Positions 47,107 through 59,593 are shown, counted from the stretch's first letter. The stretch: 64,000 nucleotides of DNA from Epiperipatus broadwayi (GCA_028023455.1 JAQFVV010012400.1:13771748-13835747); one strand, 5' to 3'. A program made the numbers and translations. Notes: generated from the sequence alone by a model not told the origin.

Positions 47107-49899
47107 ATTATTCTATATGTCATATCAAATTATTATAATTTGATTTACAAGTGTCAAATATTTTGCATTTTCAATTTCAAATATATCAATAATTATTTCT
47201 GAAATAGTTATTTCAAATTGTGAGAGTAAAATATTTGACACTTATATGTCTAACTGTAATGTCTGCTTGTTTCTTGTTCTATTGAAAAGCAAGTTATCTA
47301 AGCAGGAGAGTACAATGACAACATTAACCATAGTAGATGGTAGTTTGCAATTACCATCCTTCAATCTAATTCTTTTAACTTCTCAATTTTCAGCTATTTA
47401 TCATAAATTTTAAGTAACCTATAACTTTGAATCAATATATATTAATATACAATTTAACCTTTTTTAAATATATTTAATAATCAATAAAAGATTGATAATT
47501 CAAATAACCTTTTATTTGTAACACAGAATATTATTCCCCCCCCCCCAAGCAGCTGTTAATAAAATGAGAATTCTAAAAACGTTTCACTAAATCAATTTAA
47601 TAAGATAAAATAATAAAAGTTACTCCTATTTCAAGACATTCATTAACTTTCTGTAAATCTTTCCATTAAGAAAAATTGGAAGACTAACATTTATATTACT
47701 TATTAATTAAAATGTAGGTAAAAAGAAAAGAAAAATAATTTAAGTAAAGATTTTAGGCAACAGCTGAATCATCAAGAAAGCAATAATACGGATAACTATT
47801 CTCCTCTTCAGAAAAAGATATTAAACTACCAGAAATAAGAAAGATAATAACAAGAATTACTCAAATAAAATAAAAAATTCTAGGAGGAGATGAAATATAT
47901 GAATCAATCAAAAAGTCTGATTTAGGCTATTTGTTTTCTATTGATTATAAAGCCCATATTTATCCTGTTCATTTAAAAGTACATTTATCTAAGTATTCAT
48001 TTATAAGAAAAAAAATTATTTTCCTAATATAATGCTTTAAAACCTCAAATATTAATAGTATTAGACAACTACTAAAAAATAATGTGAATTATAGGTTAAT
48101 CTTAAAAATAAAATACAAGTTCAATGTCATTAAAATGAAAATGCTTAGTATTTTCCTATGAGATTTACAAAATTCCAATATGATTACTATCAAATTCATT
48201 ATTATAAAATATTAATATATTTATGACCATTTACACATATCCCCTTTCACACAGACAAAACCTGAGCAAAATCAATTCCCATGATGCAAGAATAAGTTGA
48301 CTTTTTTTTAATCATTGATTTGATACACCTTTGTTCTAAAATGTCCATCACCAAAAAGGATGTTAACTACATTGATTGCAATGTATCATTTCTTTTTTAC
48401 TTCTTATAAATTTCACTTCAAGGAAAAAATAAAAACAATAATTCATTTTTTCATATTTTAAAATATATAGTGTCTTTAAATAAATGATAAACTTTATATA
48501 TATATATATAAGTATTAAATATTTTCTTTTTTAAAAAAAAAAAAATTACGGTACTGAACCCTACTAATGTAAACACAGACACCTGAATTCTTAAAAACAA
48601 ATATATATAAAAAAATTTTGACTATGGTCTTCCTAGGAAAGGGAGACCTTTTTTTATATTATAAAGACTATCTCAAAGATTCATTTTTTAATATATTAAA
48701 TTATATATTTATCTTTTTATAAATACAAAGTCATAGTTTTAATACAGCGTCTCTTTAAGCTTAACATATATTTATCATTAAGAAAAACATTAACAATCCT
48801 TAGAATTCCATATTGATAAAGTTCAACCTAAAACATTAATTCTAAAAAATAATAATGGGCTGAACATTGCAAGATCATGCTTAAGTTTAATAGTATCCAA
48901 TTAGTTAATCTAGACTTTTGCACATGGTAATAATAAAATAATTCATTATACAAAATTTAGCATAATCATTACTGACATATATACAAATAAATTGTTAGAT
49001 TGCATAAAAATACTAAAACTTCAAAAAAAAAAGAAGTCAATATTAAAATTACTCAGATTAAGAATTTAGTCAAACATCTAATTTTCAAATGGTTAGTTAA
49101 CCTTATCATTCAAATTTAAAAAATAAAAAATTATGTTTATTATATTCCATTAAAAATTTAATTAATAAGCATAATTCTTACTTGAATGTAAATGATATGG
49201 ATTTTATCATTTAAAAAAATAATCTATATAAATGAGCCACATAAATCAAGTCTAGTATTTGCCAAATATCAATAATAAGATACAAATAACTAAATCAATT
49301 TTTCACCCAATGTTTAATATTTAATGATCATTTTCACTTGGCATATCTTATCTTCTCTTTAATGATCAACAATTATGCTTAACTTTTGGATCAATATCTA
49401 TTACAAAACAAGCTGTTCAACTAACTATGATCTTTAATTTATGAGAATTTATTAACTAATTGGAATTTATAAATAATAACTTTGAAAGATTTTTGTAATA
49501 CATTATTCTAAAGGAATGACAAGAAAATTGATTTAAACTTCATTGTGCCATGGGCTTATAATTTTTCTAAATATTAACTATCATCAACAAAAAAAGAAGC
49601 CCATTTTCATATCAAATTTATTACAATCCTTTGTTTTAATAATCTCTTTACAATTTCACTTTGTTACCAGTTATTATATTATATATCTCTATTGTTCTCT
49701 TTATTATGGTCAATAGCAATATAGGGATCATTCTTTTAATGAACTGTTTGCAATGGCTGCAATGAAGTTAATGATAGACTTTGCAACACCTTAGCTAATT
49801 TATTCAAGATTGATTTTACTTAAGATTTTTGTAGTTAAAAGGTTTGCTATATTTATTAATAATTAGACCAGAATACAAGCTTAATTAATATGCATTACA
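47107..49899. other. AT-rich non-coding sequence
   Basis: Contains a small inverted pair (AAGTGTCAAATATTTTGC near 47151 against AAAATATTTGACACTT near 47229) and a C10-11 run near 47536. No gene seen. Confidence 0.45.
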
Positions 49900-50815
49900 T
49901 TGTAAATATTAAATTAAATATAGCTCAATGTATAAGTAAACAAAGTAAATTATAATTTTACATCAAATATTAGCTCAATTAATATACATTACATCTAAAT
50001 ATTAAATTAAATATAGCTCAGGGTATATGTAAACAAAGTGAGTAAATTACCCTCCCTCAAGCTATGAATTAACAACACTCTAAATGTTGAACAAAGTATC
50101 AAGAATAGAATATGCATCCACCTATTCTTGAAGCTCCAATGTTTACAAGCACATTTTTTTTAGTAATTCAGAATGAACTTAATATATCAGCCAGATAGAA
50201 TATGATGCTTAACAGTTATTAAACTAATAATCAATTTTATAAAGCTGGAGACAGAATCTTTTAACACCTTGAATATAATAATTAAATAAGATTTAATAAG
50301 TAAACATTAAATTGAACATAGATCAATATACATGTAAACAAATGGAGTAAATCACCCTCCGAGCCTGGGGGTAGTTAATGTATTCCCTTAGGCTCCATAT
50401 ACATTGAGCTATGTTTAATTTCATGTTTAGATATTAAATCTAATTATTATATTCAAGTATTAAAAGAGAGATGGTCTCTAGTCTTGTATAATCGATTATT
50501 AGCTTAATAATTGTTAAGCATCATATTCCATCTGGCTGATATATTAATTTCACTCTGATTTACCAACAATGTTGACAAAGATATGCTTATAAACATCAGA
50601 GCTCCAAGAATAGATGGATTCATTCTAATCTTGATCCTTTGTTCAACATTTAGTGCTGCATAACCTGAGGGCGTAATTTCACTCTGAATTACCAATAATG
50701 TTGACAAAGATATGCTACAAACATCAGAGCTCCAAGAATAGATGAATTCATTCTAATCTTGATCCCTTGTTCAATACTCAGAGTGCTGCTAATCTATAGC
50801 CTGAGGGAGTGTGGG
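49900..50815. repeat. Nested inverted and tandem repeat cluster
   Basis: A segment starting near 50053 (CCTCAAGCTATG ... AAATGTTGAACAAAG ... ATTCTTGAAGCTCC ... GATAGAATATGATGCTTAAC) recurs inverted at about 50470-50660. The right arm is followed by a second direct copy of TTTCACTCTGA...GTTGACAAAGATATGC...CATCAGAGCTCCAAGAATAG (about 50546-50662 and 50686-50785). AAATATAGCTCA...GTAAACAAAG is repeated on the left. No protein is encoded; the frame at 50504-50707 spans the repeats. Probably a decayed foldback element. Confidence 0.6.
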
Positions 50816-52394
50816 TTTATTTCCTTGTTCACATTACAGTGTAAATAGTAAAAAAAAAAAAATTGAAGAAAAACACTGTATTTAAGTGTATAGCAGTTTC
50901 AAATTAAAAAAAAAAATTAAAATAATGAAATAAAAAATGTAAAATAAGATAATGGATTGTATCAAATTTAATTACATAATTGGATAAGTAAACACCAATG
51001 AAATGATAAACATTTAGCATAATACTAGTATACCTTTAGAACAAAAAATAGTACTCTAGATTTAAAATATGATATAAAGAATGAAAAAAAAAAAAACAAG
51101 GCATAGAAAAAGAAGATAGAAGAGTATCAAAACTAGTGAGAAAATAAAAGTAACAAAGATTATTTTAAAAAAAATATGAGAAGACAAAAAATATGATTTT
51201 CTTTTTATTTCCAAAAATAATCAGCTTTACAAAAGTAAACATTCCATTTTATCTTAAAAAACTTTATTTTACTTTTATTTGACTACAAGTTTTTCTGCTT
51301 ATCTTTAGATATTTGTTTAGTTTATCCCTGTAATTATTTATTTTACATACATTACACCAAATTTATTTATGATGAGAGATAATAAACTAAGAGGATAGCA
51401 ACAATGGCAAACTATCACCAACAATGATTAAATGCTATTATTTGGCTATAATATTCTAGTGCATAATCATCTCAACTTTATTTTAAACAGACTATTTTAT
51501 ATATACACAATACTGAATTTTGTACTGCTGTGCAATTCTGTTAGAGGCAGGTGTTTTGAGTCTCAAATTTCTGATTGTACAACAGACATTATTTTGTTAA
51601 TGTTTTTGTTTTGGCTTGAGTTTTTTTTCTCTTTGAAGATTTCAAGTTTCTGTTTTCAATTTCCAGAAGAAAAAAACTTGAATTTTTTTAAATTTTTAAT
51701 GTGATAAAATCTAACTTAGTTCATTTATTTTACAATAATTTTTTTTATATTTATGAAGAAAAAAATAATTATGCCTTTATTTAAATTATAAATGCAACAT
51801 TACTAATAAAATTTATGTTAATTGTCAGATACTCATTAGCAAAGTCTTTTGCATTCTTTGCCTTCAGTAATCCACTTAATATATTAGGTCGATAATCTTA
51901 AAAAAAATTACAGTACATATATATGTACAGATAACACAGAAAATAATTAAACTCAACCTAGAAATATTGTGCAAAAGAATGGCAATACAAATATTTAAAG
52001 CTAATTCAAGTATGACTATTCCTTTTGCTAGCAAAATAAATACAGCCGTCCCTTTTAACCTATATTATAAAATATATACCAAAAAACTTTTTTAAGCATT
52101 ATTCTTTAAGTTTTGTAAATAAGTTATGTTATGAGACTCTTCATTCATTATGTCTTAACTCAAAATGATTTCATATAATCATAATTGAGATATTGTAGAA
52201 CATAAGTTTTACAATAGAAAGCAAAATCATAGATGAGAATCTCTCAAAATAATCTTTTTTATGATATGGAATATGATAATCAAAACATAAAAGAAAAACA
52301 TTTATATTTCAAACAAAATTACAAAATTATCAAAGAAAATGTGTTGTAGATACTAGTTAATATATAAATAAAGTGCATGCTCTTCTTCTTTATA
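50816..52394. other. AT-rich non-coding sequence
   Basis: No convincing gene. The frame at 51432-51704 has a hydrophobic low-complexity translation and no recognisable domain. Confidence 0.4.
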
Positions 52395-52435
52395 GATCTT
52401 GTTTTATTATATGAACTACTATAAAATAAATAACA

Positions 52436-52480
52436 CTTCAATGTTTCGACTATATTCTTTTAAGTCTTTATCAAGGAAGA
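52436..52480 (-). ncRNA. Degenerate hammerhead motif, left arm
   Basis: On the minus strand: UUGAUAA in place of CUGAUGA, stem II GACU with AGUC, then GAAAC (complement of 52443-52447). Core substitutions make activity unlikely. Confidence 0.35.
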
Positions 52481-52708
52481 CACTAAAAAATTCATAAAAA
52501 AACAATAAATATAAATACAAATATTCCACAATAATCCAAATACAAATAACTCTTTATCTTAAAACTCTTCTAACAATCTTAAGTTTCCATTACATTTGTT
52601 TGTTAGAAGAATTTTAAGGTAAGAGTTATTTGTATTTAGTATATGTATTTGGATAATTGTGGAATATTTGTATTTATATTTATTGTTTTTTTATATATTT
52701 TTTAGTTT

Positions 52709-52754
52709 GTTCCTTGATAAAGACTATAAAAGAATATAGTCGAAACGTTGGAGT
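52709..52754 (+). ncRNA. Degenerate hammerhead motif, right arm
   Basis: Stem I GUUCC with GGAGU (three Watson-Crick and two G-U pairs), core UUGAUAA (52714-52720, two departures from CUGAUGA), a six-pair stem II GACUAU/AUAGUC, GAAA at 52742-52745 and a palindromic ACGU stem III before U at the cleavage position. Architecture fits a type-I Penelope hammerhead, but the core is mutated. Confidence 0.4.
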
Positions 52755-52797
52755 GTTATTTATTTATTTTATAATAGTTCATATAATAAAACAAGAT

Positions 52798-54085
52798 TTA
52801 TTAAAAAAAAGCATATGTTTTATTTATATATTGAAATTAATGGGCTATGTTTAAAATAAAACACTGTGTTTGTTGGTTATTGATTTAATTTATATAGATA
52901 CTGATTATAATTTGAAAATACAATTTCAAATATTGTAATGATAAACTAAAAGCAAAGGTTAAATTTTAAAATGCTAGGAAAAAATGTAATGCAAATTAAA
53001 TTTAACTTAAGTTTATTCAAATAGAACAAAACTTCTAATTATCATCATAAAATTTCTCCAAAAAAAAAACCTTCAATCACATATTGAAAGATATGATAAT
53101 TTGGCAATAAAATAAATTTAAAAAAAACTATTATTACTTTATAATAAAAGTGAAACATCCTAAAAAATATTGTCAAATTTTAAAAAGGAGAAAATCTAAT
53201 AAAGATGAAATTCTTAATTATATTAAAGGAGTGATTCACTTTCTAAGTTTTATTTCAAATTTGATGGTAAATTATTAATTACAGATTGGAAAAGAAATTT
53301 GTTTTTAATTGAAACAAGAGTCAATAACTCTATTTTAAATTTTTTTATGTATAATTCAACATTAATATTCATATATTGCTTATGCAGATGCAAGTAAATA
53401 TTATTAACAATATTTCTATGATAATTTGGTATTGTCATACCCAAGTTCAGAATCCCATTTTTCCATACAAGCAATTGAGATGAATAATAAAACTTTTACA
53501 TAATACATACATTGAAAATATAAATATCTGGATGAATATTCGCACTCATGTGAGATTTAATAATTTGGAGCAGATAACAATATGGCAAATAATGAAACTG
53601 CTTAGTTTTTTAATTTTCAATAAAATTTGATATTTTATATGGATTTAGACAAGTTTTATAAGTTGGGAATTTGTTAAAAAAAATTTATTGCTTGTTTTGT
53701 GTCAGCAGTGATTTGATAGCAACCCTGGTGTCAAAAATGTACTACAGCACTTACTAAACGAGTACACAAATACTATGTTTACAACTCAAGAACTTAGTTA
53801 CATTCCATTAACTTTTTATTCAAAATCCAATTGCATGAATGAAAATAATATATTTTGATCAGTAAAATTTTATAGGTATAAATATACTTTTGAATAGTAT
53901 AAATATTTATTTCTGTATTTGAAATATCTGCCAGCTCTTTTGATTAAATCAAACAAAATCAGATTATTTTTAACTCAATAAATATATTTTCCTTTTGTAT
54001 GTCACTTAATGTCATCAGTAAAATTACTTAAATTATATCTGAATGTGATAAAAATTTATCATGGATACTTTTATTTGCTCAATAT
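52798..54085. other. AT-rich non-coding sequence
   Basis: The minus-strand 74-residue frame at 53250-53474 has no recognisable motif. No other signal seen. Confidence 0.4.
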
Positions 54086-55233
54086 ATTTCGTAATGCAGG
54101 GAATAATTGTTTTAATGTATTGTAAAACTAGTTTAAAAACATGTATTCATATAGTTTGTTACATAAGTAAATATTTTGAAATTACTACAACACTAATACA
54201 ATTTTTCTAGTAAAATTTTTAAGTTACTCTGAAGAAAATTGCAAATCAGTTGAAATTTAAAATATTTTTAAAACAAAAACATTATAAAATAAAGTGTATT
54301 AAGATAGTGAAATGATTTTGAAATACAAATATATCCTGGAGAATTAAAAACCATTACTACTCCCCCAATAAGAAATTATATATAATAATTTATAATAAAC
54401 ATTTACTGTGCAATAAAAAATAATTCTTTTCTTCAATCACAATTGGATTTTTAGATTTTAACTTGGCATTTGGAAGAGACGGAGTCTAGAAATTATTTAA
54501 TTCAAACATTAGTAAGAAAAATTGATGATTAGTTTCTGGATATGCCATGCTTTTATTTCAAATTAAATCTAAAAAAGTCAATTGTTTATTGGAAGAAAAC
54601 AATTATTTTTGGCTTTTTAGTGCCCAATAAATAAAAGCACTAATTATAAAAATGTATATTAAAAATATTTTATAATTAGTGCTTTTATTTATTGGGCACT
54701 AAAAAGCCAAAAATAATTGTTTTCTTCCAATAAACAATTGACTTTTTTATATTTAATTTGAAATAAAAGCATGGCATATCCAGAAACTAATCATCAATTT
54801 TTCTTACTAATGTTTGAATTAAATAATTTCTAGACTCCGTCTCTTCCAAATGCCAAGTTAAAATCTAAAAATCCAATTGTGATTGAAGAAAAGAATTATT
54901 TTTTATTGCACAGTAAATGTTTATTATAAATTATTATATATAATTTCTTATTGGGGGAGTAGTAATGGTTTTTAATTCTCCAGGATATATTTGTATTTCA
55001 AAATCATTTCACTATCTTAATATACTTTATTTTATAATGTTTTTGTTTTAAAAATATTTTAAATTTCAACTGATTTGCAATTTTCTTCAGAGTAACTTAA
55101 AAATTTTACTAGAAAAATTGTATTAGTGTTGTAGTAATTTCAAAATATTTACTTATGTAACAAACTATATGAATACATGTTTTTAAACTAGTTTTACAGT
55201 ACATTAAAACAATTATTCCCTGCATTACGAAAT
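54086..55233. repeat. Near-perfect 1.15-kb palindrome
   Basis: The two arms of about 570 bp are reverse complements around 54659/54660. The outer ends are ATTTCGTAATGCAGGG and CCCTGCATTACGAAAT; the inner ends are ACTAATTATAAAA and TTTTATAATTAGT with a spacer under 20 bp. I counted only a few mismatches (for example within AAATCTAAAAAAGTC, AAAGTGTATTAAG and ATGTATTGTAAAA). No frame, no clear target duplication, and no terminal motif of a known family. Confidence 0.85.
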
Positions 55234-56187
55234 TGGATATTTTTTTGTAATTATTCCTATTTAAAATGAAAAATAAAAACAATGCCGCAGTCTGCTTAAT
55301 ATTTTAAAGAAAATTTGTGTGCATTAAAAATCTATTCTATTATTATTTTATTTAAGAATGAAGCATTTTAAAAAAAGAAACTTTAATAATCAAAACAAAT
55401 TAATATCTGTTTTTATTTCTATTTTAATTTATCAATAACATTTTTTAGTGTAAGCTCTTTATAAAAGTATTTAAAAAATGCACCATCCTCTTGTGTGCAA
55501 CATGAAAACTTACTGAACCAATATCGTATTTCAAATTTGGTCAGCCATTACAACTATAATAAATGACTGGACAACCCTGAAATATTTTATTATATTGTAT
55601 TGTCATAGATTTCTAACACAAATTTAAAGGAATTTATCCTACATAAATAAACAGTTACTAAATTAAATAAAATAGTTTCTAAGTTAAATAAAAGTAAAAT
55701 AATAATAATAGTAATAGTAATGGTACACTATTCTGGAACAATTATAAATTTAATAAAATATTATTTCTAAGCATTGTTTTAACCAGATCAGTCATAGTCA
55801 TAGAACTACTATAAGTTTATATAATAAGAATTTGTAAGTTAATAATTTATATATACTATTTACATGATAATGCAATGCAAGAGTCTTTCTTGTTTATTGC
55901 GTTGATGTTATTTGCAATAAACCATGCCACTTTATATTTTCTTTTTTGATCATTGTGCTCAGTGCAAACGACTTTAATATTAAGAGCATATTTAATATTT
56001 AATAATACGAAATGTTTAAAGGAAAATAGATTTGTTCTTTTATCTAACGAAGATTATAAAAAATAGTTTGATAAAATTAAAACATTAAAATTTAAACATC
56101 ATGATGAATATAATTTTAAAAGAAAAAAAAATTTTATTGTTTCAATATTAAGTTTATCAAAACAATGAAATTAATAAATTTGAATAT

Positions 56188-56400
56188 AAAAAGATTTATC
56201 CAACAGCAGCTATTCCTCCTAGAATCTTTGCAAATGTAAAATACATAAAGAAAATCAATCTCTTAAGACTTTTAATTGATTTTGGAGGCACATACTTTTA
56301 TAAGAGCGCTTAATTAATAGCAGAGTGGTTAATTGATCAAATTGGTTTCAGAAAATTTGCTATAAAATCTTTATTTGAATGTGTGAAAACATTAAATTCA
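56188..56400 (+). pseudogene. Penelope-like RT, N-terminal fragment
   Basis: 71 codons with one TAA. Segments PPRIFANVKYIKKINLLRLL, IDFGGTYF and KFAIKSLFECVKTLN correspond to the PRIYGLPKIHK...PLRPIV and following helix of Penelope-like reverse transcriptases. The catalytic aspartates are not in this part. The frame runs into a nested repeat about 50 bp downstream. Confidence 0.6.
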
Positions 56401-56450
56401 CAAATAAATAAGCATTTATTTTTATATGACGCTATGCGTACAATTGTATT

Positions 56451-57063
56451 ACATTCAAAGATCAGCCTTTCAAGCTAATTGTGCATGCGTCTTCTGCGAG
56501 TGTTAAATAATAAATGAATACTTCACTCTATAATACAAGAAAGATCAGCCTTTCAAGCTAATTGTGCATGCGTCTTCTGCGAGTATTAAATAATAAATGA
56601 ATACTTCACTCTACAATACAAGATATAGTATTTATGTATTGTAGAGTGAAGTATTCATTTATTATTTAACACTCGCAGAAGACGCATGCACAATTAGCTT
56701 GAAAGGCTGATCTTTGAATGTAATACAATTGTATGCATAGCGTCATATAAAAATAAATGCTTATTTACTTATAATTAAGTTTCAGTTAGAATGACGTTTA
56801 GTAAATTCTAGACAATTTCACCGATGTCATTCATTCAAAACATCGTAGATAGTATTTTAAAGTGAGAATTCTACTCTCACGCTTTACTCAACAGTACTTC
56901 AGATTTGCTCATATAAAAGAATTTGAATCATAGGAATAAGAGGATTTCTTTTATTCCTGCACAAATACTATATCTTGTATTGTAGAGTGAAATATTCATT
57001 TATTATTTAACACTCGCAGGAGACGCATGCACAATTAGCTTGAAAGGCTGATCTTTGAATGTA
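56451..57063. repeat. Nested foldback repeat inside the Penelope RT
   Basis: A unit of about 83 bp (AAAGATCAGCCTTTCAAGC ... GCATGCGTCTTCTGCGAG ... CTTCACTCTACAATACAAG) occurs four times: direct at about 56457-56540 and 56541-56624, inverted at about 56635-56716 and 56975-57058. The outer ends ACATTCAAAGATC and GATCTTTGAATGT are inverted. Flanking AAGCATTTATTTTTATATGACGC is also repeated inverted near 56727-56766. It is either an inserted element or a local rearrangement that split the RT. Confidence 0.6.
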
Positions 57064-57160
57064 AATTTACAAATGTAATGGAACATTATGACTCGGTATC
57101 TAATTTTATTTCATGACGTTTTAATTAATTTAATTTTTAATAAATATAAAATAAACTTTA

Positions 57161-57415
57161 TTGTTAATGATTCTTAAATGCAATAGTGAATTTTATACAA
57201 TGGAACATGTATTGCCTATGGGTCTACTATTAAGTGGGATAATTTGTAGTAACCTATTTCAATTGGGGTTACTTATTCCCAAAAGGTTTGCTACAGCAAC
57301 ATCACCTTTGTATATACGCTATGTAAACAATGTTCTTATTTATGATGAAGAAAAAACAATTATTTATATAAAGGATGAATTATTTATTTTCTTTAGTTTG
57401 AATTATAAAAAATGA
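57161..57415 (+). pseudogene. Penelope-like RT, catalytic-region fragment
   Basis: 84 codons. FYTMEHVLPMGLLLSGIICS corresponds to the FYxQxxGxxMGSPLSPxxAN motif, and PLYIRYVNNVLI to the WxRYVDDxF motif. The second catalytic aspartate pair has become NN, so this copy is dead. No good start codon; the frame begins within the RT. Confidence 0.65.
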
Positions 57416-57771
57416 AGATACATCAAATGGTATAAAGTTTTTAGATATGCATATTCAACATTAACTCACAAATTAATTATAAAATGATTATAAAACACAT
57501 CAACCTTTATGGAGTAATTCAACTACATTCTTATACTCCAATTTCACTTAAATTGGCTGGCTTCAAATGTTTTTTTGTAAAGAAACTATTAATTATGTAA
57601 GCTTTAAATACTAGAAACATTAATAACAATATTAATGAATGGATCAGCTTCCTTTTGTACCACATATTTCTAAAAAGATGAAAACAATCTGCTCAACAAT
57701 TTCAATATTAATTTTAGAACCCCTCCTAATCTTAATCAAATTTTGAAATCAATCTCACCAAATAGTTTATA

Positions 57772-57870
57772 AAATATGTAATACAATTTATTATAAGTCT
57801 TGTGCTAACTGCGCTACAAGATTAGGCATGACATGTATATATAAACGTGCTGAAATAGGCCATAAAATTA
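57772..57870 (+). pseudogene. GIY-YIG endonuclease-like relic
   Basis: The frame reads IYYKSCANCATRLGMT followed by CIYKRAEIGH. This resembles the Penelope GIY-YIG pattern IYKIxCxxCxxxYIGxT...R..EH, with the two cysteines and the final His kept but the YIG replaced. Short and decayed; its position after the RT supports the call. Confidence 0.4.
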
Positions 57871-58200
57871 AATTTATATTTTTAGGAAATGAAATGAAGT
57901 GTGGCCCACAATTTCAATCCTCTTAATATTAAAGTCATTTGCACTAAGCGCAATGATCGAAAAAGAAAATATAAAGGGGCATTGTTTATTGCAAAAAAAC
58001 ATCAATGCAATAAACAAGTACCTCATGCATTGCATTATCACATAAATGATATAAATTATTAACCTATAAATGCTTAGTATATAAACTTATAGCAGTTCTA
58101 TGAATATGACTGACCCAGTCAAAAGCAATGCTTAGAAATAATATTTTATTAAATTTATAATCTATCCAGAATAGTGCATCTTTACTATTATTTTCTTCAT

Positions 58201-58909
58201 ATTCAAATTAAGGAAAAAAGTATTTTATTGAGTTATATTAAATAAAAATATTTAATAATTTAATTCAAAACACTATTTTTTCATTTATGTATTTTGTGAA
58301 ATCTGTTAAATATGAAAACATCTATAAATTTATACATAATAATACATATACTAGGCAGATGTTGATCAACTTTTACAGGGAAAGTTCCCAACAGAACGAT
58401 AAAGAAAAGATAAGTCTTATTTCCTAATAAAAATAACTGCTAATCTTACATTTCCAATATAAAATAAAAATATTCTTGGTGTGATGGCCATGCAGTAAAT
58501 ATATTAATAAAAGTTTTTGCTGATGTTTTTTGTTATTTAAGTACAACCTCTAAATATAACTCAAATTAAAACATTCCAAATAATAAGTTTTTACTGAAAA
58601 TTTCATTCAAAAATATAAATATATTAATTTATTAAAGTTACATAGATAGTCTATTTTAGATATTCTAAAATAAATTAAAATTGCTAATTATTGATCACTG
58701 ATTTTAACTTGTTAATAACTTTTAAAACTATTTTCTTTTTCAGATTGTTTGTCTTTTATTTATTTTTATTATTATATAGAAAATTTTCATCATGATTTCA
58801 CTTGATCATGTTGAATAGTTTTTTTTAGATTTTTCCAGCATCAATTCACTAATGAAAGTTTCATAAATGAAACCTCATAAAATTGGACCTTTTCAATTGT
58901 AAAATTCAC
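58201..58909. other. AT-rich non-coding sequence
   Basis: No gene or repeat that I can support. Confidence 0.45.
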
Positions 58910-59074
58910 AATTTTAAAATATAATAACTGAAACACAGGCTTGTTATATACCTGTGGCTATATATATGTAATATAGGGTATATGAGCACAGACTTTCACA
59001 CCACCCACCTCTCTCCAATCTATCTAATAACACTGATACACCTAAACACATATATGCTGAAAAGATAAATAATC

Positions 59075-59118
59075 ACCAATATACGTATTTCATGCTAAAC
59101 CAGCAATCATCAGTCGGT
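59075..59118 (-). ncRNA. Hammerhead motif, direct repeat A
   Basis: On the minus strand: stem I ACCGA with UUGGU (one G-U), core CUGAUGA, stem II UGCU/AGCA around GGUUU with a U-U opposition next to the core, GAAA, palindromic stem III AUAC/GUAU, and A before the cleavage point. The U-U at the base of stem II, where G-C is usual, is the main weakness. Confidence 0.55.
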
Positions 59119-59549
59119 CCAGACTATCATCTTTACACACATATATAGTATAAGTGCTCAGATATATATTAAGATAGACTATCCTCATAGTTTAATGGAC
59201 AGGCTTCAATCCACTCCACACTCCAACTCTTCAACCGTCCATCCAATTGAAAATCTGATGATGGAATGCTCAAAGGCCACCCTGAGGCCGAGATTATTGT
59301 CACACCCATGTTGACCTAAGGTCAATCTGAACCCCACATGTACAGGACATAATCCATTTAATACACATGCAAGGATGGGCAGACATCTCTATAATGTAAT
59401 AACTGAAACACAGGCTTGTTATATACCTGTGGCTATATATATGTAATATAGGGTATATGAGCACAGACTTTCACACCACCCACCTCTCTCCAATCTATCT
59501 AATAACACTGATACACCTAAACACATATATGCTGAAAAGATAAATAATC

Positions 59550-59593
59550 ACCAATATACGTATTTCATGCTAAACCAGCAATCATCAGTTGGT
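59550..59593 (-). ncRNA. Hammerhead motif, direct repeat B
   Basis: As repeat A, 475 bp away, but stem I is fully Watson-Crick (ACCAA with UUGGU). All core bases are kept. Confidence 0.6.

Larger units (their letters stand above)
52395..52797. repeat. 403-bp inverted repeat with hammerhead relics
   Basis: Arms start ATCTTGTTTTATTATATGAA (52395) and end in its complement (52797); the inner ends are AAACTCTTCTAAC and GTTAGAAGAATTTT around a loop of about 28 nt. The arms diverge by several substitutions and short indels. Each arm carries TCCTTGATAAAG...ATAGTCGAAAC, a decayed hammerhead of the Penelope type. The frame at 52657-52854 is not a gene. Confidence 0.75.
55699..58200 (+). mobile_element. 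Decayed Penelope-like retroelement with inverted terminal arms
   Basis: About 285 bp at 55699-55986 recurs inverted at 57920-58200 (shared blocks include AATAAAATATTATTTCTAAG, GATAATGCAATGCA and TTTATATTTTCTTTTT). Between the arms lie, in order on the + strand, Penelope-type RT fragments and a GIY-YIG-like fragment, the domain order of Penelope-like elements, which often carry inverted or tandem terminal repeats. All coding parts have stops. The RT is interrupted by a nested foldback at 56451-57063. Ends and target duplication are not sharply defined. Confidence 0.65.

Noticed and set aside
53250-53474. 74-residue minus-strand frame
   Set aside because: No motif, AT-driven composition and no splice or repeat context.
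56700-56860. Ribozyme-like fold around AATGACG...GTCATT near 56790-56835
   Set aside because: An outer stem exists but no CUGAUGA core or other ribozyme signature could be placed.
59251-59275. Second CTGATGA inside the 475-bp unit
   Set aside because: No GAAA or stem I partner follows at hammerhead spacing; probably chance.
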